DNA of 64,000 bases, from positions 17,092-81,091 of the forward strand of contig JASTVH010000012.1 of assembly GCA_042862465.1 (NCBI GenBank). Direction: 5' to 3'. Every line of letters starts with the position of its first letter. Positions within the stretch are counted from its first letter, which is position 1. The stretch comes from JASTVH01 sp042862465. Lineage in GTDB: Bacteria > Pseudomonadota > Gammaproteobacteria > Pseudomonadales > Oleiphilaceae. Shown here in pieces: positions 35,719 to 47,463 of the stretch. Position numbers and translations under genes: made by a program. The notes beneath the pieces are model-generated. The model saw nothing but the letters and a program-made list of their open reading frames with translations, was not told the DNA's origin and did no database searches.

Positions 35719-36162
35719 GTGATTCATCTGATACGGTTGTCCTTGCTGGCAAGCCTCACCCTGTGGCTGACCGCCTGCGGACAGCCACAGTTCCCAACCG
35801 CCGGGGGCGAGCCCGTTAAATGGGACGACCTGCGCGGACAGTGGGTCCTGGTCAATTATTGGGCGGAGTGGTGCAAGCCATGCCTGGAGGAGATTCCGGA
35901 ACTCAATGCCCTGGACCAGAATCCCAAGGTTCGGGTGTTGGGGGTCAACTATGACGGCAAGCAAGGCCAGGCCCTGATCAAGGCTGCCCAGTCCATGGGT
36001 ATCGAGTTCACCCTGCTGGAAGAGGACATCGGCAACACCATGGACTGGGAAAAGCCCCTGGCGCTGCCGGTGACCTTTGTGGTTGATCCGGAGGGCAAGT
36101 TGCAGGAAGCCCGCTTTGGACCGCAGAAGGAGCAGGAATTGTTGGAGAAGATGGGGCTTTAG
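35719..36162 (+). CDS. TlpA-like thioredoxin-fold lipoprotein
   Basis: 147 residues from a GTG with AGGAGG 6 bp upstream; the open frame continues upstream to 35617 without a site. Lipobox LTAC after a signal peptide. Thioredoxin fold with WAEWCKPCLEEIPELNA carrying the redox CxxC, and cis-proline in LALPVTFVVDP. Predicted periplasmic thiol-disulfide reductase, inner- or outer-membrane anchored. Monocistronic, followed by a repeat cluster. Confidence 0.9.
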   Translation: MIHLIRLSLLASLTLWLTACGQPQFPTAGGEPVKWDDLRGQWVLVNYWAEWCKPCLEEIPELNALDQNPKVRVLGVNYDGKQGQALIKAAQSMGIEFTLLEEDIGNTMDWEKPLALPVTFVVDPEGKLQEARFGPQKEQELLEKMGL

Positions 36163-36197
36163 GCCGCCTCTAACGGCGTAAGCCTGCTTCCTCTCCC

Positions 36198-36346
36198 GTC
36201 ATTCCCGCGCAGGCGGGAATCCACGGCGGATGACTCCTTAATCTCGATGCCATAAGCCCTGGATCCCCGCCTGCGCGGGGATGACGTTGCAACAATCGTC
36301 CTGTAAATAGTCTAGTATCCTGGATCCCCGCCTGAGCGGGGATCAC
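36198..36346. repeat. REP-like palindrome cluster, three copies
   Basis: Three copies of a palindromic element with core CCCGC(C/G)TG(C/A)GCGGG: 36198-36223 (GTCATTCCCGCGCAGGCGGG... orientation), 36259-36285 and 36319-36346 (CTGGATCCCCGCCTGCGCGG... orientation). The first is inverted relative to the other two. Located at the convergent 3' ends of the TlpA-like and acyl-CoA ligase genes, as expected for REP/BIME-type elements. Confidence 0.75.
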
Positions 36347-36401
36347 GGGTTTCAGTAGGGATGCACAGTGGTACGTTTATCCGACGTCCGACGCCTAGAA
36401 C

Positions 36402-38087
36402 CTATCCTCCAAGCCCCAACTCATCAATACTGATCTCCCGCATCCGGAACTTCTGAATCTTCCCGGTCACGGTCATCGGAAACTCGTCCACCAGCCGCAC
36501 ATAGCGCGGCACCTTGTAATGGGCAATACCGGAGCGGCAGAACTCTTTGACTTCATCCTCGGTCAGGGAGCGGCCTTCCACCGGCTTGATCCACACCATG
36601 ATCTCCTCGCCGTATTTGGCATCGGGTACGCCGATCACCTGGGCATCGGAAATGGCCGGGTGGGTGTAGAGGTATTCCTCGATCTCCCGCGGGTAGATAT
36701 TCTCGCCACCGCGGATGATCATGTCCTTGATGCGCCCGGTGATGGCCACGAAGCCCTGCTCGTCCATGGTGGCGAGATCGCCGGTGTGCATCCAGCGTTG
36801 CGGGTCGATGGCCTTGCGGGTGGCTTCCTCGTTGTTCCAGTAGCCGAGCATCACGCTGTAGCCGCGGGTGCACAGCTCGCCTTTCTCGCCCTGGGGTACG
36901 GTGCGGCCGGTGGCCGGGTCCACCAGTTTGATTTCCAGATGCGGGTGGATGGTGCCCACGGTAGTCACCCGCTTCTCCAGGGGCGCGTCCGGTTCCGTCT
37001 GCAGGCTGACCGGGCTGGTTTCGGTCATGCCGTAGCAGATGGTGACGTCCTTCATGTGCATCTTCTCGATCACCTGCTTCATCACCTCGGTCGGGCAGTT
37101 GGAGCCGGCCATGATGCCGGTGCGCAGGGTGGAAAGATCGAATTGGTCGAAATCCGGGTGCTCCAGTTCGGCGATGAACATGGTGGGCACGCCATACAGC
37201 GCCGTGGCCTTTTCCCGCTCCACCGCCTTGAGCGTGGCTTCCGGCTCGAAGCCGTCGGAGGGGTAGATCATGGTGGCCCCGTGGGTGATGCAGCCGAGGT
37301 TGCCCATGACCATGCCGAAGCAGTGGTAGAGCGGCACCGGGATCACCAGCCGGTCCTCGGCACTGAAGTTCATGCGCCGGGCCACGAACAGGCCGTTATT
37401 CAGAATATTGTGGTGGGAGAGGGTGGCGCCTTTGGGTGCCCCGGTGGTTCCCGAGGTGTACTGGATGTTGATGGGATCGTCGAACTCCAGGGTGCCCTGG
37501 CGCTCATAGTAATCCGACTCGGCAGTCTGGTCGGCCAGGGCCTGCAGCTCGGCCCAGCTCATCATGCCGGCGGCGCGATGATTTGCGTCCAGACAGACCA
37601 CCCGCCGCAGGTTGGGCAGGTGCGAGTCTTTCAGGTCGCCGTTCTGGGGCTTCTCCAGCCCCGGAATCAGCTCCTTGAGGGTGGCGACATAATCCGATGT
37701 CTTGAACTGACCCTGGGTGATCAGCACGGAGGTGCCGGAGTGCTCCAGGGCGTATTTCACTTCGTGGGAGCGGTAGCTGGGATTGATGTTGACCAGGATG
37801 GCGCCAATCTGTGCGGTGGCGAACTGGGTGATGCACCATTCGGCGCAGTTGGGCGACCAGATTCCCACCCGGTCCCCCTTGTTGATGCCCAGGGCCATCA
37901 GAGCCCGCGCGCATTGGTCGACTTTTTCCTGCAGCTGGCGGTAGCTGTAATGAATGTCCTGGTGGTGGACGATCAGTGCGTCCTGGTCGGCATAACGTTC
38001 CACCGTCTCATCGAACTGCTCGCCGATGGTCTTGCCGAGAAGGGGTGTCTCACTGATGCCACTGACGTAGCTTTTGTTGTTGGTCAT
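36402..38087 (-). CDS. acyl-CoA synthetase (AMP-forming, medium/long-chain)
   Basis: 561 residues, ANL superfamily. YTSGTTGAPKGATLSHHN ATP loop, YGMTETSP adenine loop, GDLATMDEQGFVAITGRIKD hinge, GGENIYPREIEEYL, and catalytic lysine in TVTGKIQKFRM. Ligates a fatty acid to CoA through an acyl-adenylate for beta-oxidation or lipid synthesis. Standing alone, divergent from the small PAS-like gene upstream of dnaE; ends next to the REP cluster. Confidence 0.9.
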   Translation of the reverse strand: MTNNKSYVSGISETPLLGKTIGEQFDETVERYADQDALIVHHQDIHYSYRQLQEKVDQCARALMALGINKGDRVGIWSPNCAEWCITQFATAQIGAILVNINPSYRSHEVKYALEHSGTSVLITQGQFKTSDYVATLKELIPGLEKPQNGDLKDSHLPNLRRVVCLDANHRAAGMMSWAELQALADQTAESDYYERQGTLEFDDPINIQYTSGTTGAPKGATLSHHNILNNGLFVARRMNFSAEDRLVIPVPLYHCFGMVMGNLGCITHGATMIYPSDGFEPEATLKAVEREKATALYGVPTMFIAELEHPDFDQFDLSTLRTGIMAGSNCPTEVMKQVIEKMHMKDVTICYGMTETSPVSLQTEPDAPLEKRVTTVGTIHPHLEIKLVDPATGRTVPQGEKGELCTRGYSVMLGYWNNEEATRKAIDPQRWMHTGDLATMDEQGFVAITGRIKDMIIRGGENIYPREIEEYLYTHPAISDAQVIGVPDAKYGEEIMVWIKPVEGRSLTEDEVKEFCRSGIAHYKVPRYVRLVDEFPMTVTGKIQKFRMREISIDELGLGG

Positions 38088-38256
38088 GATGCCTGGACCC
38101 CGGAATGGCTTTGATCAAAGTTCGGACTAACCTTTACGTAAACGTAAGTTTGGGTGCTATGTCGATGCAAGCGCTTTTTAGGGGAACTCATCCGAAAGTC
38201 TAATGTTGTGACTACAATGAAAGCCGAATGTTTCCCAAACCGATTTTGACCTGGTA

Positions 38257-38649
38257 ATGAGTGCGCAACCTCCCTCCAAGAATGATATGCAACGCCTGGC
38301 CCTGCAATGGCTGGCGCAGCTGGATGATGGTGTTCTGGCCATCGACCAGGGCTGGCGGGTCTGGGTGTGGAATGCCCGGCTGGCGGCCATCACCCGCCGG
38401 GTTCTGCGACCTGGCAGTGCTCTGAATGAGCTGGCAGGGTTCGACCAGATGCACAGCTCGCTGCGCAACTGGTTCGAACAGACCCACCGGCAACAGACCG
38501 CTCTGCGCCTGGAGCCGACCGAAGCCGCGCCCCTGCTGGAAATGCTGATTCTCAAACCGCCGCTGCCAGAGCTGGAGACGGTCCTGTATCCACTAGTGGT
38601 GGGGGAGGATGATCTGATCGGAATCCAGTTACGATCCGTGATTCGGTGA
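38257..38649 (+). CDS. small PAS-like sensor-domain protein, unknown function
   Basis: 130 residues. The segment LDDGVLAIDQGWRVWVWNAR resembles the start of a PAS domain ('dg.i.vld.dg.i...N'), and LIGIQLRSVIR at the end could be the last PAS strand. No output domain or HTH. Cytoplasmic, arginine rich. It lies 58 bp upstream of dnaE and may share its transcript. The assignment is by pattern only. Confidence 0.55.
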   Translation: MSAQPPSKNDMQRLALQWLAQLDDGVLAIDQGWRVWVWNARLAAITRRVLRPGSALNELAGFDQMHSSLRNWFEQTHRQQTALRLEPTEAAPLLEMLILKPPLPELETVLYPLVVGEDDLIGIQLRSVIR

Positions 38650-38707
38650 AGATTTTTTCAGGCTCGATGGCTAGAATGTTCCTCCCCTTGCAGAATTTCC
38701 AAGCCGG

Positions 38708-42202
<3,495 letters not shown>

Positions 42203-42290
42203 TACCAACGTCAGCTTTTGTCCCGCACAGAAGCCTGTTAAATTCGTTCATCATTCAACTCAAGAATAACGGGACGCCAAACGGACTGTC

Positions 42291-43244
42291 ATGAATCCCA
42301 ACTACCTGGATTTCGAACAACCGATTGCCGAGCTGGAAGACAAGATCGAAGAGTTGCGGCTGGTCGGCAACGACACCGACATCAACATCACGGACGAGAT
42401 CAACCGGCTCAAGAGCAAAAGCGTCAGCCTGACCGAGAACATCTTTAACGATCTCGAATCCTGGGATATCGCCCGCCTGTCCCGGCATCCGCGGCGCCCC
42501 TACACCCTGGACTATATCGACCTGATCTTCGACGACTTCGATGAGCTGCACGGCGACCGTGCCTACGCGGACGACCCGGCGATTGTTGGCGGGTTGGCTC
42601 GGCTGGAAGGGCAGCCGGTGATGGTGATTGGCCATCAGAAGGGGAGGGATGTGAAGGAGAAGGTCTACCGCAACTTCGGTATGCCGCGTCCGGAAGGCTA
42701 TCGCAAGGCCTGCCGGTTGATGGAAATGGCCGAGCGGTTTCGCGTGCCCATTCTCACCCTGATCGACACCCCGGGCGCCTATCCCGGCATCGGCGCCGAA
42801 GAGCGTGGCCAGAGTGAGGCCATCGCCAAGAACCTGGCCGTGATGTCGCGCCTGAAGACCCCCATCATCTCCACGGTGATCGGGGAGGGCGGTTCCGGTG
42901 GTGCGCTGGCCATTGGCGTGTGCGACCGCCTGTTAATGCTCCAGTACGCCACCTATGCGGTCATCTCGCCGGAAGGCTGTGCTTCCATTCTCTGGAAGAG
43001 CGCCGAGTACGCGCCGCAGGCGGCCGAAGCCATGGGCGTGACTGCCGACCGCCTGAAGCATCTGGGCGTGGCCAACCGCGTGGTGGACGAACCGCTGGGC
43101 GGCGCCCACCGCAATCCCTCGTTGATGGCCAACCATCTCAAGAATGCCTTACTGGAAGAACTCGAAGCGCTCAAGGCGCTAGAGCCGGACGACCTGGTGG
43201 CCCAGCGCTACGAACGGTTGACCGCCTATGACCCGGGCCGCTGA
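42291..43244 (+). CDS. accA: acetyl-CoA carboxylase carboxyltransferase subunit alpha
   Basis: 317 residues, usual length. FEQPIAELEDKIEELR N-terminal coiled segment, LHGDRAYADDPAIVGGLARL, TLIDTPGAYPGIGAEERGQS and VIGEGGSGGALAIGVCDRL, the crotonase-fold core with the oxyanion glycine pair. Transfers carboxyl from biotin to acetyl-CoA with AccD. Its 3' end overlaps tilS by 17 bp. Confidence 0.97.
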   Translation: MNPNYLDFEQPIAELEDKIEELRLVGNDTDINITDEINRLKSKSVSLTENIFNDLESWDIARLSRHPRRPYTLDYIDLIFDDFDELHGDRAYADDPAIVGGLARLEGQPVMVIGHQKGRDVKEKVYRNFGMPRPEGYRKACRLMEMAERFRVPILTLIDTPGAYPGIGAEERGQSEAIAKNLAVMSRLKTPIISTVIGEGGSGGALAIGVCDRLLMLQYATYAVISPEGCASILWKSAEYAPQAAEAMGVTADRLKHLGVANRVVDEPLGGAHRNPSLMANHLKNALLEELEALKALEPDDLVAQRYERLTAYDPGR

Positions 43245-44589
43245 CACCGGGCCGGACCACTGGCCCGCCGCGCTGGCTGAAGGCTTTGCCACCATTCCCC
43301 GTGAGGGCTGCTGGTGGGTGGCCCTGAGCGGCGGGTTCGATTCCGTTCTCCTCCTGCACCTGGCCAAGGTGTGGCTCGCGTCATTGCCCCATTCCCCGAA
43401 CCTGCAGGCGGTTCACATCAATCACCAGTTACACCCCGATGCCCCTCAGTGGACGGAGTTCTGCCGGGCCCTGTGTGACCGGCTGGGTGTGCCACTGACG
43501 GAACGTACCGTGGATGTCGCCTCGAACGGCGAAGGCCTGGAGGACGCTGCGCGGCAGGCGCGCTATCGCATCTTCGAGGCCTGTCTGGCCCCGGGGGATG
43601 CCCTCTTGCAGGCCCACCATGCGGACGATCAGGCCGAAACCGTCCTCTTCCGCCTTATGCGCGGCTCCGGCGTGGACGGCCTCGCCGGTATCCCGCCGCA
43701 GCGAGCGCTGGGGGAGGGCAGACTGTATCGGCCCCTGCTCGCCCTGAGTCGCCAGCAACTCAAAGCACTGCCCGAGGCCCGCGATCTCGACTGGTGCGAG
43801 GACCCATCCAACGAAGACCGCAGCTTGGATCGCAACTACATCCGTCACGCCATCCTGCCGCCTCTGACCGAACGCTGGCCCGCCGCCATCAGCCGCATCG
43901 CCCATTCGGCAGACCATTGCCGCGAAACTGGGGAGCTGTTGCGGGAGTTGGCGTGGATGGATCTGGCCTTGCTGGTGGTGAAAGGCACGGCAGGACTGGA
44001 TTGCACCCAGCTGCAACGGCTGACGCCCGCCCGGCGCTTCAACGCCCTACGGGCCTGGCTGGAACAGCAGGGCGCCCGGCCGCCCGGGGAGCTGAAACTG
44101 CGGGAGGGCGTGGAGCAATTGTTGCACGCCGGCGAAGATCGTCAGCCGGAGCTGCGCTGGGGCGACTGGTCGCTGCGGCGCTATCGTGGAGTGCTTTATC
44201 TGGTCCCGGAGGTTGACGCGCTCCCGACAACGGTCAGCTGGAACGGCCAGTCCGAGTTGCTCTGGGGCTCTCAGCGCCTTCTGGCCATGCCCAACCAAAA
44301 AGAGGGTATCCGGGAATCCGCCTGGCCCCTTGAAGTCCGCCCCCGAGCCGGCGGCGAATACCTGCCTGCCGCCGACGGCCGCCCCGGCAAGCCGCTCAAG
44401 AAATGGCTGCAGGAAGAGGGCATTCCGCCCTGGGAAAGGGATCGCTTGCCTCTGTTCTGGAAGGGCGATGAGTTGGTGGCGGTGGGGGCATGTTGGATCG
44501 CGCCGGCGTTTCGGGCTGGGGGTGGGGAAAGCGGGCGGGTGATTTCGAGTTATGTGCCTGGTTTTGAGCGTTTGACGTTGGACGTTTGA
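43228..44589 (+). CDS. tilS: tRNA(Ile)-lysidine synthase
   Basis: 453 residues. PP-loop VALSGGFDSVLLLHL, AVHINHQLHPDAPQW, AHHADDQAETVLFRLMRGSG, RNYIRHAILPPL, then the C-terminal tRNA-binding region (AADGRPGKPLKKWLQEE, PPWERDRLPLFW). Modifies cytidine 34 of tRNA(Ile2) so that it reads AUA. Overlaps accA by 17 bp in another frame. Its last codons (GTTTGACGTTGGACGTT) resemble the reverse complement of the tandem repeat that follows. Confidence 0.95.
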   Translation: MTRAADTGPDHWPAALAEGFATIPREGCWWVALSGGFDSVLLLHLAKVWLASLPHSPNLQAVHINHQLHPDAPQWTEFCRALCDRLGVPLTERTVDVASNGEGLEDAARQARYRIFEACLAPGDALLQAHHADDQAETVLFRLMRGSGVDGLAGIPPQRALGEGRLYRPLLALSRQQLKALPEARDLDWCEDPSNEDRSLDRNYIRHAILPPLTERWPAAISRIAHSADHCRETGELLRELAWMDLALLVVKGTAGLDCTQLQRLTPARRFNALRAWLEQQGARPPGELKLREGVEQLLHAGEDRQPELRWGDWSLRRYRGVLYLVPEVDALPTTVSWNGQSELLWGSQRLLAMPNQKEGIRESAWPLEVRPRAGGEYLPAADGRPGKPLKKWLQEEGIPPWERDRLPLFWKGDELVAVGACWIAPAFRAGGGESGRVISSYVPGFERLTLDV

Positions 44590-44641
44590 CGTTTCACGTA
44601 TAAAAAGCTTGACCTCGGTGCTCTGAGCCGCATGCTAATTG

Positions 44642-44763
44642 CCAACGTCCAACGTCCAACGTCCAACGTCCAACGTCCAACGTCCAACGTCCAACGTCCA
44701 ACGTCCAACGTCCAACGTCCAACGTCCAACGTCCAACGTCCAACGTCCAACGTCCAACGTCCA
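44642..44763. repeat. 7-bp tandem repeat, about 17 copies
   Basis: Unit CCAACGT repeated without interruption for about 122 bp between tilS and pyrG. The unit lacks stop codons in all six frames, so long spurious frames (repeats of WTLDVGR or PTSNVQR) appear on both strands. A short inverted, imperfect version (GACGTTGGACGTTTGACG) is at the tilS stop, 44574-44593. Confidence 0.95.
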
Positions 44764-44881
44764 CACCCCGTCAATAAGGGAAAGGAACGAATTGAGCAAA
44801 GAGCCCCTTTCTGGTACGCTGCAACCCCATCTTGAGAGCGAATCTCCCTCCTTCTGAATCAGAGAATTATACGGGATCTGC

Positions 44882-46516
44882 ATGACGCGCTATATCTTCG
44901 TCACGGGCGGTGTTGTGTCCTCTTTGGGCAAAGGCATTGCTTCTGCTTCCTTGGCCGCCATCCTTGAGGCGCGCGGGCTTAAGGTGACCATCCTCAAGCT
45001 GGACCCCTACATCAACGTCGATCCGGGCACCATGAGTCCGTTCCAGCACGGCGAAGTTTTCGTGACCGATGACGGTGCGGAAACCGACCTCGACCTGGGG
45101 CACTACGAGCGGTTCATCCGCACGCCCATGACCAAGCGCAACAACTTCACCAGTGGTCGCGTTTACGAGGAGGTCATTCGCAAGGAACGTCGCGGTGACT
45201 ACCTGGGCGGCACCGTGCAGGTGATCCCGCACATCACCGATGAAATCAAGCGCCGCATCGTCGAAGGCGCCGGTGACGTGGACGTGGCCCTGGTGGAAAT
45301 CGGCGGCACCGTGGGTGACATCGAATCCCTGCCGTTCCTGGAAGCCACCCGTCAGCTGAAGGTGGAAGTGGGTCCGCAGCGGGCGCTGTTTATGCACCTG
45401 ACCCTGGTGCCGTACATCGCCACTGCGGGCGAGATCAAGACCAAGCCCACCCAGCACTCCGTCAAGGAGATGCGCTCCATCGGTCTGCAGCCGGATATCC
45501 TGCTGTGCCGCTCCGAACACGAGATCGACGCCAGCTCGCGGCGCAAGATCGCCCTGTTCACCAACGTCGAAGAGCGTGCCGTCATCCCGCTGGAAGACGC
45601 CAGCACCATCTACGACATCCCCCGCATGCTCCACAATTTCGAGCTGGACCAGCTGATCGTCGAGCGCTTCAACCTGGAAGCCAAGCCGGCGGATCTGGCC
45701 GAGTGGCAGGCGGTGGTGGATGCCGAGCTGAACCCGGAGCGGGAAGTCACCATCGCCATGGTGGGCAAGTACATGGAGCTGCTCGACGCGTACAAGTCGC
45801 TGATCGAGTCGCTCAAGCACGCCGGCATCAAGACCCGGACCAAGGTCAACATGCGCTACATCGATTCCGAGGACATCGAGCGCGACGGCACCGGGGCCCT
45901 TGAGGACGTGGACGCCATCCTGGTGCCTGGCGGTTTCGGCGAGCGGGGCGTGGAAGGCAAGATCGCCACCGTGAAATACGCCCGTGAAAACAAGGTGCCG
46001 TATCTGGGCATCTGCCTAGGCATGCAGGTGGCGGTGATCGAATTCGCCCGCAACGTGGCGAGCCTGGAAGGCGCCCACTCCACCGAATTCCGCAAGACCA
46101 CCCCATACCCGGTGGTGGGCCTGATTACCGAATGGACCGAAGCCGGTGGTAAAGTGGAGCGTCGCGATGAGAAATCCGACCTCGGTGGCACCATGCGCCT
46201 CGGCGCCCAGGACTGCCGCCTGGAAGACGGCAGCACCACCCGTGAATGCTATGGCCGCGATGTGATCCGCGAGCGCCACCGTCACCGCTACGAGGTGAAC
46301 AACAACTACGTGCAGCAGTTGAAGGATGCCGGGTTGCGTGTAGCGGGCGTTTCCGGCGATGGTGCCCTGGTGGAAGTGATCGAGGTGCCGGACCATCCCT
46401 GGTTCGTCGCCTGTCAGTTCCACCCGGAATTCACCTCGACGCCGCGGGACGGCCACGCGCTGTTTACCGGCTTCGTGAAAGCGGCCAACGGACAACACGC
46501 CCGCAAGCAGGGCTAG
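44882..46516 (+). CDS. pyrG: CTP synthase
   Basis: 544 residues. N-terminal amidoligase (TRYIFVTGGVVSSLGKGIAS, ILKLDPYINVDPGTMSPFQH, GGTVGDIESLPFLEA), C-terminal glutaminase with nucleophile LGICLGMQVAVIEFARN and catalytic His-Glu in CQFHPEFTSTP. Makes CTP from UTP, ATP and glutamine. First gene of the pyrG-kdsA pair, 12 bp apart. The short gap upstream contains the tandem repeat, so pyrG expression could be affected by repeat number. Confidence 0.98.
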   Translation: MTRYIFVTGGVVSSLGKGIASASLAAILEARGLKVTILKLDPYINVDPGTMSPFQHGEVFVTDDGAETDLDLGHYERFIRTPMTKRNNFTSGRVYEEVIRKERRGDYLGGTVQVIPHITDEIKRRIVEGAGDVDVALVEIGGTVGDIESLPFLEATRQLKVEVGPQRALFMHLTLVPYIATAGEIKTKPTQHSVKEMRSIGLQPDILLCRSEHEIDASSRRKIALFTNVEERAVIPLEDASTIYDIPRMLHNFELDQLIVERFNLEAKPADLAEWQAVVDAELNPEREVTIAMVGKYMELLDAYKSLIESLKHAGIKTRTKVNMRYIDSEDIERDGTGALEDVDAILVPGGFGERGVEGKIATVKYARENKVPYLGICLGMQVAVIEFARNVASLEGAHSTEFRKTTPYPVVGLITEWTEAGGKVERRDEKSDLGGTMRLGAQDCRLEDGSTTRECYGRDVIRERHRHRYEVNNNYVQQLKDAGLRVAGVSGDGALVEVIEVPDHPWFVACQFHPEFTSTPRDGHALFTGFVKAANGQHARKQG

Positions 46517-46528
46517 GGGACAGGCACC

Positions 46529-47374
46529 ATGACACAGCACACCCTCCAGGTCGGCAACTGCGAAATTGCCAACGACCGTCCGTTTACCCTCTTCGGCGGC
46601 ATGAACGTCCTGGAGTCCCGGGACCTGGCCATGGAAGTGGCGGAGAAATACGTGGAAGTGACCGGCAAGCTCGGCATTCCCTACGTGTTCAAGGCCTCCT
46701 TCGACAAGGCCAATCGTTCGTCCATCAACTCCTTCCGGGGGCCGGGGCTGGATGAAGGGCTCAAGATCCTGGAAGAGATCAAGAACACCTTCAACGTCTC
46801 CATCATCACCGACGTGCACGAGCCCTACCAGGCTGCGCCGGTGGCGGAAGTGTGCGACATCATCCAGCTGCCGGCCTTCCTGTCGCGCCAGACCGATCTG
46901 GTGGTGGCGATGGCCAAGACCGGCGCGGTGATCAACATCAAGAAGGCCCAGTTCCTGGCCCCGCAGGAGATGAAGCACATCATCACCAAGTGCGAGGAAG
47001 CCGGTAACGACCGCATCATCCTGTGCGAGCGCGGCACCTCTTTCGGCTATAACAATCTGGTGGTGGACATGTTGGGCTTCGGCATCATGAAAAGGATGAA
47101 CTGCCCGGTGTTCTTTGACGTCACCCATTCCCTGCAGATGCCCGGCGGTCGCGCCGATTCCGCCGGCGGCCGACGCGAGGCGGTCACCGAGCTGGCCCGG
47201 GCCGGCATGTCCCAGGGCCTGGCGGGGCTGTTCCTGGAGGCGCACCCGGAGCCGGAGAAGGCCAAGTGTGACGGCCCCTGCGCGCTGCGGTTGAGTCAGC
47301 TGGAGCCGTTTTTGGCGCAGCTCAAGGCGCTGGATGAACTGATCAAGGGCTTCAAGCCGTTGGACACCGCCTGA
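46529..47374 (+). CDS. kdsA: 3-deoxy-D-manno-octulosonate 8-phosphate synthase
   Basis: 281 residues. Condenses PEP with arabinose 5-phosphate for lipopolysaccharide inner core. KASFDKANRSSINSFRGPGL, ITDVHEPYQAAPVAEVCDII, QLPAFLSRQTDLVVAMAKTG, FFDVTHSLQMPGGRADSAGG, and EAHPEPEKAKCDGPCALRL. Presence implies a Gram-negative envelope with KDO. Downstream terminator at 47391-47431. Confidence 0.97.
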   Translation: MTQHTLQVGNCEIANDRPFTLFGGMNVLESRDLAMEVAEKYVEVTGKLGIPYVFKASFDKANRSSINSFRGPGLDEGLKILEEIKNTFNVSIITDVHEPYQAAPVAEVCDIIQLPAFLSRQTDLVVAMAKTGAVINIKKAQFLAPQEMKHIITKCEEAGNDRIILCERGTSFGYNNLVVDMLGFGIMKRMNCPVFFDVTHSLQMPGGRADSAGGRREAVTELARAGMSQGLAGLFLEAHPEPEKAKCDGPCALRLSQLEPFLAQLKALDELIKGFKPLDTA

Positions 47375-47390
47375 TCAGAATCGAGTTTCG

Positions 47391-47431
47391 AGCCCGCAGT
47401 GCCTTTGGTGCTTGCGGGCTTTGCTGTTTTT
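47391..47431 (+). terminator. intrinsic terminator after kdsA
   Basis: Arms AGCCCGCA / TGCGGGCT (8 bp) with a 14-nt loop, followed by TTGCTGTTTTT. Separates pyrG-kdsA from eno, though the T tract is interrupted. Confidence 0.7.
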
Positions 47432-47463
47432 AAACGTTATGGATTGAAGTGGAGAAACACAGC

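Noticed and set aside
44642..44763. Possible CRISPR array
   Set aside because: Unit of 7 bp, no spacers, no cas genes; a simple tandem repeat.
44550..44883. Open frames of repeated WTLDVGR / PTSNVQR on both strands
   Set aside because: They are a by-product of a stop-free 7-bp tandem repeat read in every frame; no ribosome site and no domain outside the repeat.
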